Source: Cycas panzhihuaensis
Lineage: Eukaryota; Cycadophyta
Direction: 5' to 3'
Assembly (NCBI GenBank): GCA_023213395.1
Contig: CM041465.1
Span: 186,813,741-186,877,740, forward strand
DNA: 64,000 nucleotides
The first letter of the stretch is position 1. Each line of letters opens with the position of its first letter. Below the pieces are notes generated by a model. That model did not search any database, had not been told where the DNA came from, and worked only from the letters and a program-made list of their open reading frames with translations. This document shows positions 59,558-64,000 of this stretch, piece by piece. The position numbers were made by a program, and so were the translations under genes.

Positions 59558-59759
59558 TGATAGAATTCTAAGACATAGATGAATAGAACTGAATGGTTCA
59601 ATACTTATTGATCAACTGAATGGAAATTTATATAACTTGGAGTTGTAACTCCTTTGGAACTAAATGTAACCGCTACATGTCTAACTGACATGTGTCCAAG
59701 TGGTGAGTGTCTTAAGTTACATACAAAGTGGGTCTCTAGATAAAACATTATATCCAACA
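59558..59759 (-). repeat. 5' LTR of copia C
   Basis: 202 bp, plus strand TGATAGAATTCTAAGAC to AACATTATATCCAACA; on the minus strand it begins TGTTGGATATAATG. Confidence 0.93.
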
Positions 59760-59764
59760 GATAA

Positions 59765-60111
59765 TTGACAACAGCTTTATAAGTGAAGATATAAAGTTGT
59801 TCAGGAAAACACTTTATATAAATATGATAATGAAATTCATGTATATTGGCTAATGTTTGACGGATGATTGATGATTAGTATACAGTTTTTTATAGGTTGG
59901 TTGTTCATAGTTGGTCATTGATGATCATAGATTACTATAGTTGATTATAGGTTAATACTTATAGGAGATAAGCATAATGTTGATAGATCTATAGGTTGCA
60001 AGTGATATAGCATAGTATAGTTTGATATAAATTGATATAGGTTTATAGATTCTAACATACAAGAAAACTTAAATAGTTGAAGAATTAAAGATATTATGCA
60101 TTAAGAGAGAG
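59765..60111 (+). other. Y internal region, right part, with polypurine tract
   Basis: AT-rich with TTGGT/TTGAT-type short repeats (59880-59970); no coding sequence. CATTAAGAGAGAG at 60099-60111 directly precedes the 3' LTR of Y and is the likely purine tract. Confidence 0.6.
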
Positions 60112-60645
60112 TGTTAGAATATGTGATACTTTCACATATATAATGTTTAATATACAGTAGTGGACTTATATAAAATCTCACTCACTGAAAGCATTAATAG
60201 ATGTGAAATACATAATCATTCATATAAACATCTTATTAAATAATAAAATGACTCAAGAGATATTACATACTATTCATAAGGTAACATATCTACAAATATG
60301 TGCACACACCACTTTAAAACTTAAAAAATGATTTAGAAAGAAAGATTTATTTGGACATGTAATCATTTAATATCATAAAAAGAAGCTCTCAACTCTAACT
60401 TTTTCTCGTGATTTTTTTTTACACTAAACTTTTTACATATAAATCTGTTATCTCTTTTATGGTACATGCTTTTTATGTTTATACTTTATATTTCATGTTA
60501 TTACTTTATATATTTATTTTAGAATACATGATTTATATATATTCCTTATAATATGATTGAATTATTATACATGTTTGATATACTTTTTTTATATATTATG
60601 AGTATATTCTAATATGGTATCAGAGTGAAATTCTAAATTCTTATA
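60112..60645 (+). repeat. 3' LTR of Y
   Basis: 534 bp, TGTTAGAATATGTGATAC to AAATTCTTATA, followed by the duplication AAGAA. Contains a TGGTATCAGAGTGA near its end that mimics a primer site. Confidence 0.82.
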
Positions 60646-60650
60646 AAGAA

Positions 60651-61919
60651 AAGGGCAAAGTTCTAGTGAACAAGCATAGCCTTATTAGATAATAAATACT
60701 TGATGCTAAAAATTTTATCATAATTAAACATAAAGTTTTAAATAAACTAGTTGATTCTTATGATAATGAGTCAACACCTTCATTAGTGAAATGTGACTAA
60801 AATAAAATTTGCACTAGAAGAAGTTCTTGTAAAGCACTTGTATCATATGATAAAGCATGACAAATTTTTCGCTATTAATAAAACATCCCATTTGATTCTA
60901 TTAGAATATTTGACAAATAACTAATCCATTGTGGTACTCAATGAAGGTTAACTATAATTGGCGGAAGAATCTATAATAGAAGTCAAACTATAGGATGTTA
61001 AAATAGAATAGATATGATCCAAATATCCAAATAACATACATTAATTTATAGCTTAGTCAACTTACTATTATGGATCTATTCCAATTATCAGATTCATATC
61101 TAAAGGACATAGTCACTCAGTCAATAAACAAAGATACATGCATAACAAAACTCGAATAATAATAGTGGGATACATAACTCTGGTTAAACTAGTATAATGC
61201 TTTAGTATCTAATTTATTGCTGCTACTTTGCATGAGATCAAAGTCATTAAGTATGATATAAAGCAATTGAGAAAAAAAAACATTTACAATTTGTTAATGT
61301 CATTTTGAAAAAGGTTCAAATATCCTTTATTAATGTAAATACCAAGGTTTATAACTAGATCAAGATAGTTCTAACTCCATCATAATTGTCACATGTTAAA
61401 CTTTAGCAACTCACTCTAGCACTTATTATGAAATAGATTGAATTCCTCCAATCCTTAAACAAACATTAGTCAAGTGTAAAAGTATTATAATATTAGTCAA
61501 CATAAGTGGTACAAACAATTATGGCACTCACACAAGTGGAAAGAAAAGCATTGAGGATATTTTAATTAACAAAAAGGCAAATGGATGATATTACATAGGA
61601 TGAACTTCATTCTCAGTATAAGCAAGCATAGTTGGAGCTTGAGGAATTTTCAACACAAATGGTTGATACTATATCTTAGATTATGTCTTTTCATAGCAAT
61701 TTAAATGAGTTTCTTAATAACGATTATTATTTGAATGACTAATTTTGAATTGGTACTAGGAGGTTTGATTATTCTAGTAAGATTAGTCAGCCCCTTCCCT
61801 TTGTATAAGGGTCATCCGCTTTATATGTCACAACATACTTTGTGAAAGAGGTTAATATATCAAGGTCATTTGTGTAGATTAATTATGTGACCTTAGGATA
61901 TATTATTAGCATTAGTCTC
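60651..61919 (+). pseudogene. Unidentified decayed coding sequence Z, right part
   Basis: Continues the frame of 44650-45461: after the duplication AAGAA it reads KGKVLVNKHSLIR, DAKNFIIIKHKVLNKLVDSY, DNESTPSLVKCD, NKICTRRSSCKALVSYDKA, NIPFDSIRIFDK and RLTIIGGRIYNRSQTIGC. Further right, other frames give ALTQVERKALRIF and LTKRQMDDIT with LELEEFSTQMVDTIS near 61500-61680. No family is recognised. Stops commonly sit before or after residues where Trp fits. GTCTC at 61915-61919 is the candidate left target duplication of copia E. Confidence 0.45.
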
Positions 61920-62137
61920 TGTTGAGATATAATGTTTTATCTAGGAAAGAAAGGGGGGCATGTTAGGCCCACCCTCAATGTACTCATAAGATCATGCCAC
62001 TTGGTAGTATCATAGTGATCAATTACATTAAGAAGTTGTAACCGTCACATCATTGATGTATATTTAAGAAGACATAATCTCAATAGAAATCAAGAACTCT
62101 TTTCTTCTATGTTTAAGTTATGCTCTATTTTTCATCA
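61920..62137 (+). repeat. 5' LTR of copia E
   Basis: 218 bp, TGTTGAGATATAATG to CTATTTTTCATCA, ending directly at the primer site. The partner LTR is outside the window. Confidence 0.82.
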
Positions 62138-62152
62138 TGGTATTAGAACAGG
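62138..62152 (+). promoter_or_regulatory. Primer binding site of copia E
   Basis: TGGTATTAGAACAGG, two transitions from TGGTATCAGAGCAGG. Confidence 0.85.
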
Positions 62153-62810
62153 CCAGTTTAAACTGATTCCCTTTCTGATGAATTTCTTCTGTCAAGATAA
62201 CTTAGCCAAGAGTGAAAGAAGGAGACAAGGCAGTAGGACTTTCCTACAAGTCAGAGATCATTATTTTTTCTAGTACGGAACCATACGGATCTATACGATC
62301 ATGTACGGAAGGAAATTTTTCAAAGTGCTCAGATCAAAGCGAAATTTGGTGGGGAGATAGATCAGAGGACACTGAAGATATTTCTCTTCTGGAGTTGATT
62401 CATCCGAGGTCATTTTTGAAGGCCAAATCGAGCCTGAGCCAGTCTGCGTGGGTTTGAAGGAATTTTCTCAAAAATTTTCTCGATTTTCTCAGAAAATCAG
62501 GTAATTCCAGTCATAATCTCTTCTTGGCATTAATACCTTGGATTTGCGTCCAGTTTTGAAGATTTATTTCAACGATTTCTTAGTATTTTTTTAAAAATAT
62601 GAATTTCTGCCCTAGCCACCATTTTTCTTTCCAAAGCAGATTTCTCTAGTTTGAAAATTGATTTTGAAAAACTGACTTCAGATTTAGGTAGGCAACTGAG
62701 AAACCTCGATTTTGAGGTACTTTTTTATTTTGGCCGTACACCTAGGGTTCCGTCTGAGTGCAATGCATTTGTCTGAGCAGTATAAAATCCTGTCTTTTGA
62801 CCAAAAAATA
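62153..62810 (+). other. Copia E leader
   Basis: Untranslated leader of similar length to that of copia C. The frame 62212-62457 has no known domain. Confidence 0.6.
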
Positions 62811-64000
62811 ATGTCGTCCTCTCTCATCTCTCTGCCTGAACCAGAAAAATTAACCGATTCAAATTATCATGTGTGAAAAATTAAGACAGAAAGAATTTTG
62901 AGGGTGAAAAATGCCTGGAAAATTGCTGAAGGGATAGAAAAACGTCCTTCTGTTGGCGATGATAAGCTAGGAAATTGGATTGAAAGAAATAATATGGCCA
63001 GTCTCACATTAAAAATGTCCATTTCTGACTCTATCCTCGTTTATGTTGAAAAATTAAATCATGCTTCTGAAATTTGGAAATGCTTAGAAAATTTATACGG
63101 ACAAAAGAATAAGGCAAGAATAATTACACTCAAAGAAGAGTTGTACAAACTTCATATGAAAGAAAATGAAGAGATAGAAGAATTTATGCATAAAATCATT
63201 ACTGTGAGAAATAATCTCTTGAGTGCTGGAGGCCTAATATCTGAACAAGACCTTGTGGAAATTGTAACAGCAAGGTTGCCAAAGTCGTTTGACACAATTG
63301 TCAACACTATCACAGATAGTGATAGGTTAGACAAATTAACTGTTGATGAATTAACAAGTTTATTGTTAAGACAAGAACAGAGAAACAAAAGATATGAAAA
63401 CACAATAGAGTTGGAGGATGCATTTGCATCCAGACTGAATCTCGGGCCAAGAGGAAGACAACAATTTCAAGGACCAAGTAGAACATTAGACTTCCGGAGA
63501 CGAGGACGCTGACAAAATTCCAAAGGACGAGGACGCAGTAGAGAAAACAGAGTCTGCTACAACTATGGAAGAACTAGACATTTCGCCATCAGTTGTAGAA
63601 TCTTTGACATATGCTACTACTGCAGACAAAGTGGACACTACCCATATCAGTGGCCACAAAGACGAAGTGAATTTTAGAAAGGAAAATGACCTATTAGAGG
63701 ATACAGCAAAGAAAAGGACGAAGAGGAAGAGGAAGAAGAAGAGATAGCCTTTATCACAGCACTGGTTACCGGAATGAAAGATAAAGACATATGGTACATA
63801 GATTCAGGAGCCTCCAAACATATGACAAGTCGGGAAGAATGGTTTCAAACCATGAATCCATACAATATGGATAAATCAGTAGAGCTGGGTGACAAATATT
63901 CCCTTAATATAAAAGGGATTGGAACCATTTCAGTAAACCTGGATGGAAATGAAAAAAGAATTGGAAATGTTTTGTTTATTCCAGATCTAAAAATGAATCT
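62811..64000 (+). pseudogene. Copia E gag and protease
   Basis: From ATG 62811: MSSSLISLPEPEKLTDSNYH, then an in-frame TGA at 62874-62876 where copia gag usually has Trp, then KIKTERILRVKNAWKIAEGI and an open run to 63509 with LYGQKNKARIITLKEELYKL, ARLPKSFDTIVNTITDSDRL and LTSLLLRQEQRNKRYENTIE. After TGA 63510-63512 the same frame continues with two degraded zinc knuckles (CYNYGRTRHFAISC, CYYCRQSGHYPYQW), two more stops, an acidic linker and the protease active site DKDIWYIDSGASKHMTSREE with D-S-G intact, then VELGDKYSLNIKGIG and IGNVLFIPDLKMN at the window edge. Confidence 0.88.

Larger units (their letters stand above)
54574..59759 (-). mobile_element. Ty1/copia retrotransposon 'copia C', structurally complete
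   Basis: 5186 bp, minus strand, inserted in Y. It has 202 bp LTRs at 54574-54775 and 59558-59759, a perfect target duplication GATAA (54569-54573 and 59760-59764), primer site, purine tract and all copia domains in order gag, protease, integrase, RT, RNase H. The LTRs differ at about 10 positions by eye (about 5 percent). It is the best preserved element here, yet its polyprotein is broken by several stops and frameshifts and its integrase lacks a catalytic Asp. Copia E at 61920 is a close relative on the other strand. Confidence 0.93.
45462..60645 (+). mobile_element. Non-autonomous LTR element Y, interrupted by X and copia C
   Basis: Plus-strand element with LTRs of 520 bp (45462-45682 plus 52317-52615, split by X) and 534 bp (60112-60645), and target duplication AAGAA at 45457-45461 and 60646-60650. 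Without X and copia C it is about 3.36 kb. The internal part (52616-54568 and 59765-60111, about 2.3 kb) shows a primer site, a purine tract and no gag or pol coding sequence. It resembles large non-coding LTR elements (LARD-like). The LTRs differ at many positions plus a 13-14 bp indel, so it is old. Confidence 0.82.
61920..64000 (+). mobile_element. Ty1/copia retrotransposon 'copia E', left part (runs off the window)
   Basis: Plus-strand relative of copia C. It has a 5' LTR (61920-62137), primer site, 0.66 kb leader, gag and protease; integrase and the rest lie beyond 64000. LTR starts TGTTGAGATATAATGTTTTA, like the copia C LTR start TGTTGGATATAATGTTTTAT, and gag and protease are closely similar. 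The two elements point toward each other. In-frame stops in gag and after the knuckles show it is decayed. Confidence 0.88.

Overview
The window is repeat-dense, AT-rich plant nuclear DNA, almost certainly from a seed plant and probably an angiosperm. The evidence is Ty1/copia and Ty3/gypsy LTR retrotransposons with plant initiator-Met tRNA primer sites, Tat-type gypsy elements with an archaeal-type RNase H, and plant mobile domain (PMD) coding sequence. I find no convincing intact single-copy host gene, no tRNA or rRNA gene and no CRISPR array. Nearly all coding sequence is retroelement-derived and broken by stops and frameshifts, mostly transition-type.

Left half (1-43782): four nested layers, mostly on the minus strand. 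Element D is a decayed remnant (LTR 43579-43782, internal 42293-43560). Copia A inserted into it (5' LTR 42093-42292, gag/protease 39959-42092, integrase fragment 6705-7303). Copia A's integrase was split by a long Tat-type gypsy element, Tat1 (7304-39958, LTRs about 2.36 kb); its reading frame joins across the 32.7 kb insertion. Tat1 was entered by a second Tat-type element on the plus strand, Tat2 (13429-28448, LTRs about 3.1 kb, target duplication GATAG). Copia B (1-6699, minus, running off the left edge) separately interrupted copia A.

Right half (43783-64000): a decayed, unidentified coding sequence Z (about 44650-45461 and 60651-61919) is split by a mostly non-coding LTR element Y (45462-60645, duplication AAGAA). 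Element X (45683-52311, duplication GAAGA) sits inside the left LTR of Y. A small gag+protease-only gypsy element (47040-50986, duplication TGATG) sits inside X. The internal part of Y holds a structurally complete copia element C (54574-59759, minus, duplication GATAA). At 61920 a relative of C, copia E, starts on the plus strand and runs off the right edge.

How the parts relate: Tat1 keeps the full order gag, protease, RT, RNase H, integrase, archaeal-type RNase H. Tat2 keeps gag, protease and the archaeal-type RNase H, with no RT or integrase seen. Both Tat elements carry a plant-mobile-domain reading frame in antisense orientation in their 3' half, which is the most interesting recurring signal. 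TR-GAG, X and Y have no polymerase genes and would need enzymes supplied in trans. LTR divergence by eye rises outward in the right-hand nest, as nesting order predicts.
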